Below are positions 20,256 through 29,911 of a stretch of 64,000 nt of DNA, piece by piece. The notes below the pieces were generated by a model. The model was not told the DNA's origin. It was given only the letters and a program-made list of their open reading frames with translations, and made no database searches. Source of the stretch: Alphaproteobacteria bacterium CG1_02_46_17. Its GTDB lineage: Bacteria > Pseudomonadota > Alphaproteobacteria > Micavibrionales > Micavibrionaceae. How positions within the stretch are numbered: the first letter of the stretch is position 1; the number at the start of each line of letters is the position of its first letter. The position numbers were made by a program, and so were the translations under genes. The stretch is from positions 1 to 64,000 of the forward strand of contig MNUG01000018.1 in assembly GCA_001871905.1 (NCBI GenBank), given 5' to 3'.

Positions 20256-20708
20256 CTAGCGTGGATTATATATCGCATGCTGCGCAGGCGGGCTGCAAAG
20301 TTCAATGCGAACTTTCTCGGTTCCTGAATCAAGCATATCGATTTCAGAAGCTGCCGCCCGTGAAAGATCAATAACCCTGTTCCCATGATAAGGGCCACGA
20401 TCATTGATCCTGACATTGACACTCTCGCCATTCTCGGTGTTGGTGACACGAACAATTGTCCCCAGCTTGATTTTTTTGTGAGCGGCCGTATAGGAGAATT
20501 TGTTATAGATTTCCCCACTGGCAGTCCGTCGGCCATGGAATTTCCCTCCATACCATGATGCAATGCCTGTGACTGTACGCCCCGTTATTTCTGGGCACTC
20601 AGGCTCCTCGGCATGGACTGGATGCGCCACGACAGCCAGAGCAAAAGAAGCGGAAAGCAGGATTTTAGAGACAAAACGTCTCTGAAGGAGATTGCGCATG
20701 GCCAACAC
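20256..20708 (-). CDS. rlpA: septal ring lytic transglycosylase RlpA family protein
   Basis: N-terminal signal peptide; GIASWYGGKFHGRRTASGEIYNKFSYTAAHKKIKLGTIVRVTNTENGESVNVRINDRGPYHGNRVIDLSRAAA. Confidence 0.92.
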   Translation of the reverse strand: MLAMRNLLQRRFVSKILLSASFALAVVAHPVHAEEPECPEITGRTVTGIASWYGGKFHGRRTASGEIYNKFSYTAAHKKIKLGTIVRVTNTENGESVNVRINDRGPYHGNRVIDLSRAAASEIDMLDSGTEKVRIELCSPPAQHAIYNPR

Positions 20709-20865
20709 CTTTGGGTTAGAAATGTAAAAAAAGTTGAGCAGGACAATGACCTCTTACGAGAATCTGTCAGACCTGCGATCTTTGGGGTGAATTGAAAATT
20801 CAAAGTCTATATGGGGGGCGATGCCCCACAAGTCAAGAAAATATTGCAGTGCAGTAAAAGTTTTT

Positions 20866-21765
20866 TTAAGCTGCAGCCGATTTAGAGAAAGACTTTCCCC
20901 GCACGAGGCTCTCATAGGCTTCGCGCAAGGTGCGCGTGATGGGGCCAACTTGATATTCTGTCTCGTCAATCTTGCCAATCGCGGTCACTTCGGCGGCTGT
21001 GCCAGTAATAAAGACTTCATCGGCCGATTTCAAATCTTCCATCGTGATGGTGTCTTCCTCCAAAGCAAAGTCAAGTTTGGCGGCCAGCTCAATAACTGTC
21101 TGGCGGGTGATCCCGTTCAGGAAACAATCTGGTTTTGGCGTGCGGATGACGCCGTCTTTAACGCGGAAGAGGTTTGCTCCGGTGGCCTCAACCGGATTTC
21201 CACGGTAATCGCACATCAGCGCATCAATATATCCGGCATCTTCGGCGGCGTGTTTGGACAGGGTATTAATCATATAAAGTCCGGCAGCCTTGGCATGGCA
21301 GGGTGCCATATCTGGGGCCGGTTTTTTCCATGGCGATGTTTTAAGACTGATGCCTTTCTCACGAAGCTCGGGCGAGAAATAGCTCGGCCATTCCCAACAG
21401 GCAACCGCCACATGGGTTTTGGTGGCTTGGGCAGCAATCCCCATCTGCTCTGATCCACGCCACGCAACGGGACGGATATAGGCATTAGTCAGGTTATTGG
21501 CCGTGAGAACCTCTTCCTTGGCGGCATTAATTTGATCAGGCGTAAAGGTGATATTCATCCCCATAATTCCCGCAGACTTGAAAAGACGGCTGGTATGCTC
21601 AACAGTTTTGAAGATTTTTCCTTCATAGGCGCGTTCGCCTTCAAAAATGGCACTTCCGTAATGAAGACCATGGTTGATGACATGGATATTGGCTTCGCGC
21701 CACGGAACCATTTTTCCGTCAAACCAGATAAAACCATCACGATCATCAAAAGGTATTAAGGCCAT
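20866..21765 (-). CDS. ilvE: branched-chain amino acid aminotransferase
   Basis: FIWFDGKMVPWREANIHVINHGLHYGSAIFEGERAYEGKIF; GYIDALMCDYRGNPVEATGANLFRVKDGVIRTP. Confidence 0.95.
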   Translation of the reverse strand: MALIPFDDRDGFIWFDGKMVPWREANIHVINHGLHYGSAIFEGERAYEGKIFKTVEHTSRLFKSAGIMGMNITFTPDQINAAKEEVLTANNLTNAYIRPVAWRGSEQMGIAAQATKTHVAVACWEWPSYFSPELREKGISLKTSPWKKPAPDMAPCHAKAAGLYMINTLSKHAAEDAGYIDALMCDYRGNPVEATGANLFRVKDGVIRTPKPDCFLNGITRQTVIELAAKLDFALEEDTITMEDLKSADEVFITGTAAEVTAIGKIDETEYQVGPITRTLREAYESLVRGKSFSKSAAA

Positions 21766-21890
21766 ATTATCCTCAAAAAATCTAAAAGAAATTTCAGTGT
21801 TTCCACGTTTGCATAAACACTCTATATTTACTGGGAAATTATGACCGATGCAAGATGAAGTGCGGGCGTAAGCCAGTTAAAGGATAAAAA

Positions 21891-22595
21891 ATGGCAGAAA
21901 CCATGCTGTTTAGTGAAGCCGACAAACCTCATATTCTGGTGGTGGATGATGATGAACGTATCCGCAACCTGATCTCGCGCTATTTGCGCGAGAACGGATT
22001 CGTGGTGGCCACTGCCAAAGATGCAGCAGATGCAGAAACTGTCATGACTCTGGCGTTATTCGATGCTTTGATTGTCGATGTGATGATGCCCGGCAAAACC
22101 GGATATGAGATGACACGGGATTTGCGGGCCACATCCCAGATCCCGATTTTATTGCTGACCGCCTTGGGGGAAATTGACAATCGTATCGAAGGACTTGAAT
22201 CCGGAGCAGATGATTACCTGTCCAAGCCGTTTGAACCCAAAGAATTATTATTAAGACTGCAATCCATTTTGCGGCGCCACCGCCCCATAGACCGAACAGT
22301 CGATAAAATAAAAATTGGAAAATGGATGTACAGAATAAACGACGATTTGGTCGAAGGAGAAGATGGAGAAGAAGTCCGTCTCACGGCTGTTGAATCAAGA
22401 TTACTTGAATCTCTGGCGCGCCAAGCTGGAAAAATTTTGAGCAGGGATGAATTAGCCAGATTGTGCGGAGTGGATGGCAATGACCGGACGGTTGATGTCC
22501 AGATCACGCGTTTAAGAAAGAAGATTGAAGAAGACAGTCGTTACCCGAGATATATCCAGACCATTCGTGGTCAGGGTTATATGCTCAAGCAATAG
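21891..22595 (+). CDS. OmpR-family response regulator
   Basis: HILVVDDDERIRNLISRYLRENGF; DALIVDVMMPGKTGYEM; C-terminal winged helix DRTVDVQITRLRKKIEEDSRYPRYIQTIRGQGYML. Confidence 0.95.
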   Translation: MAETMLFSEADKPHILVVDDDERIRNLISRYLRENGFVVATAKDAADAETVMTLALFDALIVDVMMPGKTGYEMTRDLRATSQIPILLLTALGEIDNRIEGLESGADDYLSKPFEPKELLLRLQSILRRHRPIDRTVDKIKIGKWMYRINDDLVEGEDGEEVRLTAVESRLLESLARQAGKILSRDELARLCGVDGNDRTVDVQITRLRKKIEEDSRYPRYIQTIRGQGYMLKQ

Positions 22596-22609
22596 AAAAA
22601 GATAACGTC

Positions 22610-23962
22610 ATGGCATTTGAAACAAAGAAACTGAACCCCTGGTACTGGATTCACAAAATCCTGCCCCGCACACTTTTTGCGCGGTCTTTGCTGATTATTG
22701 TGGTTCCGGTTCTGCTATTGCAGATTGTTGTGATGTCGGTATTTGTTGATAATCACTGGCGGAAAATAACATCGCGACTGGCATTCGGCGTAGCCGGAGA
22801 GATAGCGATCATTGCGGAAGAAATTGAAAGCGGGGAATCAGAAGATCGCCTGATGGCGTTATCAAACTACGCCGCCCAAAGTCTGGATTTGCTCGTAACA
22901 TTTGAACCGGGGAGACGGCTTCAACCGGGAGTTATCACCCAAGGCACATGGGAACCGTTTACTGCGCGGGCTCTGTCCAAGGCACTGGATGAACAGGTTC
23001 GCCGTCCTTATAGTCTGTCTATATCGCAGGATGATGATTGGGTAAATATCGGCATCCAACTGGATGATGGGGTGCTGAGGGTCTTGGCACTTGAGCGGCG
23101 TTTATTCTCGTCTTCTGCATATATCTTCCTATTATGGCTTGGGGGGGCATCCATTATTTTGTTCACGATTGCTGTTGTATTTATGCGCAATCAGATCAAG
23201 CCGATCAGAAAATTGTCTCTGGCAGCAGAGCGTATGGGAACCGGTCGCGAGATACTATTTTTCAAACCGGAAGGGGCCAGAGAAGTTCGTCAGGCTGGCC
23301 GCGCGTTTCTTGAGATGCATGAACGGATCACACGTCAGGTTGAACAGCGCACCACAATGCTAGCAGGAATTTCCCATGACCTCAGAACACCATTAACAAG
23401 GTTGAAGCTCGGCCTGTCATTTCTTGGAGAGAGTGACGATATCAGCGCGTTGAAGCAAGATGTTACAGATATGGAACGCATGATTGAGAGCTATCTGGAT
23501 TTTGTACGGGTTGAAGGTAAAGAAACTGCATCAGAGTTTAACCTGTCGGATTTGCTTGATAAACTTGTTGAGGCAGTCAAGAGACACGGAACGAATATTA
23601 TTTTACAAAAACATTCGACAGATATTTTGATAATGGGTCGCCCCTTGGCCTTGGAACGCTGTTTGTCGAATGTTATTGGCAATGCAGAAAAATTTGCAAA
23701 AAAAATCTGTGTGTCCGTAGAACAGAAGGATAATCGGCTTTATATTCTGGTTGATGATGACGGGCCGGGCATGGATGAAGATATGTATGAAGAAGTTTTT
23801 AAGCCATTCTTCCGGATTGACAGCTCACGCAATACATCAACTGGCGGTGTGGGGCTGGGGCTCTCGATTGCGTTGGATGTTATACATGCTCATGGCGGAG
23901 ATATAAAGCTTGGCAAAAGTCCATTGGGTGGTTTGCGAGCCGAGATAACATTGCCCATATAA
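22610..23962 (+). CDS. EnvZ-like sensor histidine kinase (TM-HAMP-HisKA-HATPase)
   Basis: Two TM segments; RTTMLAGISHDLRTPLTRLKLGL H-box; VDDDGPGMDEDMYEEVFKPFFRIDSSRNTSTGGVGLGLSIALDVIHAHGG. Confidence 0.95.
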   Translation: MAFETKKLNPWYWIHKILPRTLFARSLLIIVVPVLLLQIVVMSVFVDNHWRKITSRLAFGVAGEIAIIAEEIESGESEDRLMALSNYAAQSLDLLVTFEPGRRLQPGVITQGTWEPFTARALSKALDEQVRRPYSLSISQDDDWVNIGIQLDDGVLRVLALERRLFSSSAYIFLLWLGGASIILFTIAVVFMRNQIKPIRKLSLAAERMGTGREILFFKPEGAREVRQAGRAFLEMHERITRQVEQRTTMLAGISHDLRTPLTRLKLGLSFLGESDDISALKQDVTDMERMIESYLDFVRVEGKETASEFNLSDLLDKLVEAVKRHGTNIILQKHSTDILIMGRPLALERCLSNVIGNAEKFAKKICVSVEQKDNRLYILVDDDGPGMDEDMYEEVFKPFFRIDSSRNTSTGGVGLGLSIALDVIHAHGGDIKLGKSPLGGLRAEITLPI

Positions 23963-23982
23963 AAAACGTATAAAATAAAAAA

Positions 23983-24015
23983 CCCCGGAAATTTGAGGTC
24001 ATCAAAAATCCGGGG
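23983..24015 (-). terminator. terminator for the phasin gene
   Basis: CCCCGGA...TCCGGGG stem. On the minus strand it is followed by GGTTTTTTATTTTA. Confidence 0.75.
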
Positions 24016-24043
24016 CTTATGTCCTAACCAGTAAATTTATGCG

Positions 24044-24511
24044 CTATGCACTTTTCTTGGAAGGAGCTTTTTTACCTTTAATATTTTCTTTGGCGGTGCA
24101 TTGAACTTCTTCGAGGCAAGCACTAACCCGACGATTGATGATATCGCAGGCTTCTTTTGTCGATTTGCTGCAAATGTCATTTACTTCCTGAATACCTGAA
24201 ACAGTTTTTTCATAGGTACTGCGGATTAATTCGGCACCACGGGCGACTTTGTCTTCAGGTGTGCCTTCATTGATAATTTCTTGTGCGATCGTTGAATTGT
24301 CCTGAACAAGTTGGGACAAAATTTCGGTCTGGCGTTGGATAATGGTTTGCATGCTTTCCATGGCCACTTGTTGTGCCTCTGCATAGGCTTGGATGGATCT
24401 GCGACCAGATTCCATGATGTCCTTTACATTGGCCATACCGGGTATGGTAGAGGCTGGTGTAAAGTTGGAAATAAATTCTGGTTTCATCCAGTTCTCAAAA
24501 GGGTTATGCAT
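24044..24511 (-). CDS. phasin family protein
   Basis: MHNPFENWMKPEFISNFTPASTIPGMANVKDIMESGRRSIQAYAEAQQVAMESMQTIIQRQTEILSQ...MATR-like amphipathic helix typical of phasins. Confidence 0.88.
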   Translation of the reverse strand: MHNPFENWMKPEFISNFTPASTIPGMANVKDIMESGRRSIQAYAEAQQVAMESMQTIIQRQTEILSQLVQDNSTIAQEIINEGTPEDKVARGAELIRSTYEKTVSGIQEVNDICSKSTKEACDIINRRVSACLEEVQCTAKENIKGKKAPSKKSA

Positions 24512-24798
24512 AGTGATCTTCCTCCGGTGCACAAATTTATAAAGCTGCTAATTCAATACATTTATCCAACTTTTTTCCGCACTGTGTCAATCTTTTCATT
24601 TATAGAATTTTTCAAATGCTATGAAAAATATACAAATAAAACAGGATTACGAAAAATACTTGTGGCAAATAGGGGTAAAAATATATACATAATAAAATTA
24701 TAGTGCGAATAAGGCCTTTTTTTTCCTAACGTTAGCGATTGTTTAAGCCCTTTATGGCGGAATGGGGGTGAATATTCACATCACCATATTTTCAAGCA

Positions 24799-27342
24799 AT
24801 GAGCACAAATTTTTATAAAATCCAGAACAACCAAAAAACCTTTGCCAGTCTTGTCAAAGGCCATTTGGCGTTTTCAATGGTTCTGGTCAATGGTTTCTTG
24901 CTGACGATTGTTGCGTTTCTGGTTTCCAACATGTTTGTGAACCAGATGTTGAGCGAAGAAAATGACAGGGTGAAAACCGCAGCAGAAAAAATACTCAATT
25001 CGGATTCCCGCAATCTTGAAAATGATTTGAGTATGGTGACTTCCTTATTTAACGGAACGTTTGAGCATGAGTCACTTCAGTCACGCGCACTAAAAATGCA
25101 AAGTTATGTCCCCTTGGCAGAAAATCTCGATAATGGTTCGTTACATGCGGTCTATTTTATCGACAGGTCTTTGAATAAAGAAAAATTAATGCCACTTTAT
25201 CAACGCACAAGGGGTAATCTTGATAAAACAGTCACAGACAGTTTATCTCTGATAGAAAAATATAAGAATGATATTATGCGCCAGCAGAGCAGATTTTTTC
25301 TGTTAGTTGATAATGATCTGATGCAGCCCAGAAAAGTCAGCGAACTTCCTGAAATCATGGCCAAAGACATGTTGTGGGTACAACCTGTCTTTTATGAGAA
25401 TGATACGAAAGATTACGGATTTCTGTTTGCCTATGTCAAAGCCAGCGAAACAAGCCCGTTCTCGGGACTGACCGAACTAAGAAACATCTCCCACTTTATT
25501 GTCCTGAACAAAGAGTCTGGCGTGACATTATATAAGTGGAGCAGGGACGGCAGCTTTGCCAATATATCGAAATTGAATGTTTCTCTTGAGGCAAGGATGG
25601 TGAATTCAACCAACGCGATCCATGCGTCCTTTACGCCGAACTCTCAGGTTAGTCTGCTGGAAATCATTCCATGGTTAATACTTTTATTTCTGGGCGGGCT
25701 GACAATATTCGTGCTGTTGTTTATGTGGAAGTCACAAAACAGTGCAAGGTCTTTGGAGCAAATGTATGCCGAGTTGGAAAAGAAGAATTCCGAACTAGGG
25801 AACGAAGTTCATGAACGGGAACGCTTGAACCATGTTCTGCGAAAAGCAGAACGTGAGAACAAAGCCATTATCAATGCGATTTCAGATGTGATTTTCGAGA
25901 TTAGCCTGAGCGGAGATATTCTGTTTTTGAATGAAGCATGGCAACGCATCACCACCATTCCACCGCAACAAAGCATTGGAAAAAACCTGTTTGATCTGCT
26001 TCATCCTAAAGATCAGGAAGAGCAAAAGAAGGCCGTATCCCAGATGATTAAAGGATTGCGGACAGGGTATCGTGTGATGACGTCAATCAGGACAGCAGAA
26101 GGAAAATTCCGTGCGGTTGAAATGGCAATATCCATGATCCGGATGGATGAGAACCGCAGTATGCGTGTTGTGGGAAGCTTCACGGATATTGACGAACGCC
26201 AACGCGCCGAATGGGCCTTGACCGAGGCCGAACGGAAATATCGTTCTATCTGGGAAAACTCGGCGCACGGAATTTATCAGGTCACGCAAGATGGTCAGAT
26301 TATTTCTGCCAATCCGGCCATGGCAAAAATTTTTGGCTATGATAATCCAGAAGCGATGATGCGGGAAATCCGCAATGCCCATATTGAATTGTTCCTAAAT
26401 CCGAATGAACGAATGAAAGCTCTTAGGGAACTTGAAAACGAGCGCTTGCAGGATATCTTCGAATATATGGCGGCAAAAAAGAATGGAGAAAAAGTCTGGG
26501 TTCAGGAAACCATTCGTCCGGTGTTTGATGAACATGGTTCGTTGATTTATTATGAATCTGGCATCGAGGATATCACCAAGCGTAAGGACGCGGAGTCCCA
26601 GTTGCAGGAGGCCAAGCGGGAATCAGATATTGCCAACCGTGCCAAATCGGAATTTCTGGCTAATATGAGCCATGAGCTGAGAACTCCTCTGAACTCGATC
26701 ATCGGCTTCTCGGAAATTATCCGCAATGAAGTATTCGGGGCAATCGAACCTAAATCCTATTGGGAATATGCCCGCGATATCCATGAAAGCGGAAAGCATC
26801 TTCTCTCAATCATCAACCAGATTCTTGATATATCAAGGATTGATGCGGGTGATCGTGAACTGCGCGAAGCGCGTCTGGATATGAAGAAACTGGTGAGTAG
26901 CACGATTGATTTAATGGTGCCAAAAATCAAGGAAGCCGGATTGTTCTTGCCCGAACCGGATCTCAGTCAGTTGCCGTATATGATTGGAGAAGAGGTTGCC
27001 ATTCGCCAGATGCTGACCAACATTTTGTCTAACTCGGTTAAATTTACACCAGAGGGCGGACACATATCTGTTAGCGGGGAAGTAGATGATCAGGGCGAGC
27101 TGAGAATTTCTGTGACTGATACAGGGATTGGTCTTGATGACTATGAAATCGAACGTGTGACTTCAAAATTCGGATCAATTGACGGACGCCTCAGTAAATC
27201 GGCTTATGGGTTGGGGCTTGGTTTGTCACTGGTACATTCCTTGATGCGCTTGCATGGTGGACGTGTCGAAATTCTTTCCCAAAAAGGAATTGGAACAACA
27301 GTGACCCTGATCTTCCCACGTCAACGGATGGAACAGGCCTAG
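24799..27342 (+). CDS. membrane PAS-domain sensor histidine kinase
   Basis: TM at N-terminus, extracytoplasmic domain to about aa 285, second TM, two PAS domains, FLANMSHELRTPLNSIIGFSEIIRNEVFG H-box, HATPase GLGLGLSLVHSLMRLHGG. Confidence 0.94.
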   Translation: MSTNFYKIQNNQKTFASLVKGHLAFSMVLVNGFLLTIVAFLVSNMFVNQMLSEENDRVKTAAEKILNSDSRNLENDLSMVTSLFNGTFEHESLQSRALKMQSYVPLAENLDNGSLHAVYFIDRSLNKEKLMPLYQRTRGNLDKTVTDSLSLIEKYKNDIMRQQSRFFLLVDNDLMQPRKVSELPEIMAKDMLWVQPVFYENDTKDYGFLFAYVKASETSPFSGLTELRNISHFIVLNKESGVTLYKWSRDGSFANISKLNVSLEARMVNSTNAIHASFTPNSQVSLLEIIPWLILLFLGGLTIFVLLFMWKSQNSARSLEQMYAELEKKNSELGNEVHERERLNHVLRKAERENKAIINAISDVIFEISLSGDILFLNEAWQRITTIPPQQSIGKNLFDLLHPKDQEEQKKAVSQMIKGLRTGYRVMTSIRTAEGKFRAVEMAISMIRMDENRSMRVVGSFTDIDERQRAEWALTEAERKYRSIWENSAHGIYQVTQDGQIISANPAMAKIFGYDNPEAMMREIRNAHIELFLNPNERMKALRELENERLQDIFEYMAAKKNGEKVWVQETIRPVFDEHGSLIYYESGIEDITKRKDAESQLQEAKRESDIANRAKSEFLANMSHELRTPLNSIIGFSEIIRNEVFGAIEPKSYWEYARDIHESGKHLLSIINQILDISRIDAGDRELREARLDMKKLVSSTIDLMVPKIKEAGLFLPEPDLSQLPYMIGEEVAIRQMLTNILSNSVKFTPEGGHISVSGEVDDQGELRISVTDTGIGLDDYEIERVTSKFGSIDGRLSKSAYGLGLGLSLVHSLMRLHGGRVEILSQKGIGTTVTLIFPRQRMEQA

Positions 27343-27944
27343 GGCATTTTATCCAGAATGGACATGGCCTCGTCTTTTGAAAGATTCAGTGCTTTAGAGG
27401 CGACATCATATCCGAAACCATTCCGCGCCAATGATGCCAATGCCTTCTGATTTCCGTTTTCAATCTCCCGAAGAGAGAATGCACCAAGCTTTTTTCGTTT
27501 TATATAGCGCACAGCCATAGCCAACTCATGCTCATGGCTTTCTGCGCCAAGACATTCGCGAATGTCTTGTTCAGGAACACCCTTCATCTTCATCTGCGCC
27601 ATAATTTTTTGTCGGGAATAGCCACGCAAGGAAAGCGAGTAAAACAACCCCTTGGCAAAAGAAGTGTCATTCAGATAACCCAGATCAATAAATTTGATGA
27701 CGATTTGATTCAGCAAGGCCAGACAGTCCTCGCGGTTTTGTTCGGGGTGGTCGCGGCACGAAAGATCTATTTTGCGGATCATGACTTGTTTGAACCGTGC
27801 GGAAGAGGCAGCAAACCGTTGAAGATAATGAGCTCCGGAATTCTCAAGATAGCGTGCCGTAATCTTTTTACGGAGCTTGATCGGGGCTTTATCCGATTCT
27901 TGAGGCTCAGGGCTTGATTTTTTGCTCACAAATTCTCTCTTCAT
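27339..27944 (-). CDS. recX: regulatory protein RecX
   Basis: ARYLENSGAHYLQRFAASSARFKQVMIRKID; FAKGLFYSLSLRGYSRQKIMAQMKMKGVPEQDI. Convergent 4-nt overlap with the upstream histidine kinase. Confidence 0.88.
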   Translation of the reverse strand: MKREFVSKKSSPEPQESDKAPIKLRKKITARYLENSGAHYLQRFAASSARFKQVMIRKIDLSCRDHPEQNREDCLALLNQIVIKFIDLGYLNDTSFAKGLFYSLSLRGYSRQKIMAQMKMKGVPEQDIRECLGAESHEHELAMAVRYIKRKKLGAFSLREIENGNQKALASLARNGFGYDVASKALNLSKDEAMSILDKMP

Positions 27945-28010
27945 GAGGTAAAACTACTAGGAAAATGCAAGATTGTCTAACCCCCTCATCGCCTATAAAG
28001 CAGGAATAGC

Positions 28011-28838
28011 ATGGAAAACACAGTAACGAGCGAGCATATAAATCCGGCATATCCTGCACCCCGCAAGATCGGGCGATGTAATGCCATAGGTCTATGGACA
28101 TTGATTGAAAAGGAAGTCGGCAGATTCATGAATGTCTATATGCAGACCCTGATTGCGCCGGTGGTGACGCTGGTTCTGTTTTTTGCCGTTTTCACCCTGT
28201 CTTTCAAACAACATATGACGGATGGCATAGGAGCGTCGGGGATGCAGTTTCTGGCACCGGGCCTACTGATGATGACCATGATCCAGAATGCTTTCTCTAA
28301 CCCATCGTCGTCCTTGATTATCGCCAAGGTGCAGGGGAATATAGTTGATATCCTGATGCCCCCCTTGGCCGCATGGGAAGTTTTGACGGGAATGATGGTG
28401 GGGGCCATGACCAGATGTCTGGTGATAGGATTTCTGGGATTTGTCGCCATTTCGATCTTTGTCACCATTCCGGTTCATTCGATTTTTCAGATCATAACCT
28501 TCGGACTGCTTGGAAATATGATGTTGGCTGCCATAGGGGTGATTGCGGGATTATGGGCCGACAAGTTTGACCATATGGCAACGGTCACCAATTTTATTGT
28601 CACTCCACTGACCTTTTTATCCGGAACATTCTACGCACTGGGTTCTTTGCCGGAAGTCTGGCAAAAAATTGCTCTGTTCAATCCGTTCTTTTATATGATA
28701 GATGGGTTTCGCGCCGGATTTATCGGACATGGCGAAACGCCGCTGGTAACCGGATTTCTGGTTCTTTTTGGACTGGATATTCTGTTATTGGGTGTTGCGT
28801 GGTGGATGTTGAAAACCGGATATAAAACGAAATCTTAA
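28011..28838 (+). CDS. ABC-2 type transporter permease
   Basis: Six hydrophobic segments; EKEVGRFMNVYMQTLIAPVVTLVLFFAVF; FLAPGLLMMTMIQNAFSNPSSSLI; PLTFLSGTFYALGSLPEVWQKIALFNPFFYMIDGFRAGFIG. Confidence 0.93.
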   Translation: MENTVTSEHINPAYPAPRKIGRCNAIGLWTLIEKEVGRFMNVYMQTLIAPVVTLVLFFAVFTLSFKQHMTDGIGASGMQFLAPGLLMMTMIQNAFSNPSSSLIIAKVQGNIVDILMPPLAAWEVLTGMMVGAMTRCLVIGFLGFVAISIFVTIPVHSIFQIITFGLLGNMMLAAIGVIAGLWADKFDHMATVTNFIVTPLTFLSGTFYALGSLPEVWQKIALFNPFFYMIDGFRAGFIGHGETPLVTGFLVLFGLDILLLGVAWWMLKTGYKTKS

Positions 28839-28862
28839 GGAAAAAAAGGTAGCCTGTACTGA

Positions 28863-29831
28863 ATGATAGATCGGCCGGAAAACCCTGAAGGGAACACAAA
28901 ACAAAGCGGACAAAATGGTGAAAGTGCGGAAGTCGTAAGTTTTCCGCTGCCCGATGACAGCCATGTCCTGACCTTTGACCTCGAACGTGCCAGTTTGCGT
29001 GGGCGCATTGTGCGACTGGGGCCGGTTCTGAATAATCTGATCGACCCGCATGGCTATCCGGATAAAATATCCCTGATGGTGGCTGAAACGGCGACATTGG
29101 CTATTCTTTTATCATCCATGTTGAAATATGAAGGCGTCTTTATTCTGCAAGCGCAGGGTGAAGGACCGGTGACCCGACTTATTTCCGATGTCACATCAGG
29201 CGGGGATGTCCGTGCCACGGCAGGATATGACCTCGAGAAGCTGGAAGAGTTACTTCAAAAAACTCCCGCCCCTCAAATTGCCGATCTAATCTCGAACGGC
29301 TATCTGGCTTTCACGGTAGATCAGGGCGAATATATGGAACGCTATCAGGGCATTGTCGAACTTAGGGGGAAGAGTCTGGAGGACTCTATTCACCATTATT
29401 TTGCACAATCGGAACAAATTGGCACCTCGATTAAAATGGCGGTGAAGCAGGACGAAAAAGGTCAATGGCGTGCCGGTGCAATCATGTTGCAACATGTTCC
29501 AGAACATGACCAGATTCCGCAAGACTACAAACCAGTACCGGATAACTGGAACCGCGCCCGCATTTTGTTGGAAACCTGCAAGTCTGAAGAACTGCTTGAT
29601 TTGAAACTCCACGATGAAACTCTTTTATATCGGCTGTTTCATGAGGAGGGCGTGCGGGTTTATGATCCCCAACCGATCCAGAAAGGGTGCCGTTGTACTC
29701 CGGAAAAGCTGGAACATATATTGGGTCTGCTCTCCGAAGAAGATATCGCTCATGCAACAAAGGATGGCGAAATCCGCATGACGTGCGAGTTCTGCAATAA
29801 GGACTTCTGTTTCGATCCTGAAAAATTATAA
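28863..29831 (+). CDS. hslO: Hsp33 family molecular chaperone
   Basis: FDLERASLRGRIVRLGPVLNNLI; C-terminal zinc-binding motifs CRCTPEKLEHIL...CEFCNKDFCFDPEKL. Confidence 0.95.
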   Translation: MIDRPENPEGNTKQSGQNGESAEVVSFPLPDDSHVLTFDLERASLRGRIVRLGPVLNNLIDPHGYPDKISLMVAETATLAILLSSMLKYEGVFILQAQGEGPVTRLISDVTSGGDVRATAGYDLEKLEELLQKTPAPQIADLISNGYLAFTVDQGEYMERYQGIVELRGKSLEDSIHHYFAQSEQIGTSIKMAVKQDEKGQWRAGAIMLQHVPEHDQIPQDYKPVPDNWNRARILLETCKSEELLDLKLHDETLLYRLFHEEGVRVYDPQPIQKGCRCTPEKLEHILGLLSEEDIAHATKDGEIRMTCEFCNKDFCFDPEKL

Positions 29832-29866
29832 TCGCTCTGTTTTATCTCTCTAAAGAGAGAATAAAA

Positions 29867-29892
29867 AAAAGCCGACCAAATGGTCGGCTTTT
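29867..29892. terminator. bidirectional terminator between hslO and the OmpA-family gene
   Basis: AAAAGCCGACCA-AA-TGGTCGGCTTTT; A-run on the left and T-run on the right. An adjacent TCTCTC-TAAA-GAGAGA repeat is also present. Confidence 0.85.
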
Positions 29893-29911
29893 CTCGTAAT
29901 CTTGTTAGCCC

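Noticed and set aside
20817-20840. GGGGC-GAT-GCCCC hairpin downstream of ilvE
   Set aside because: Short 5-bp stem without an adjacent T-run on either strand; too weak to call a terminator.
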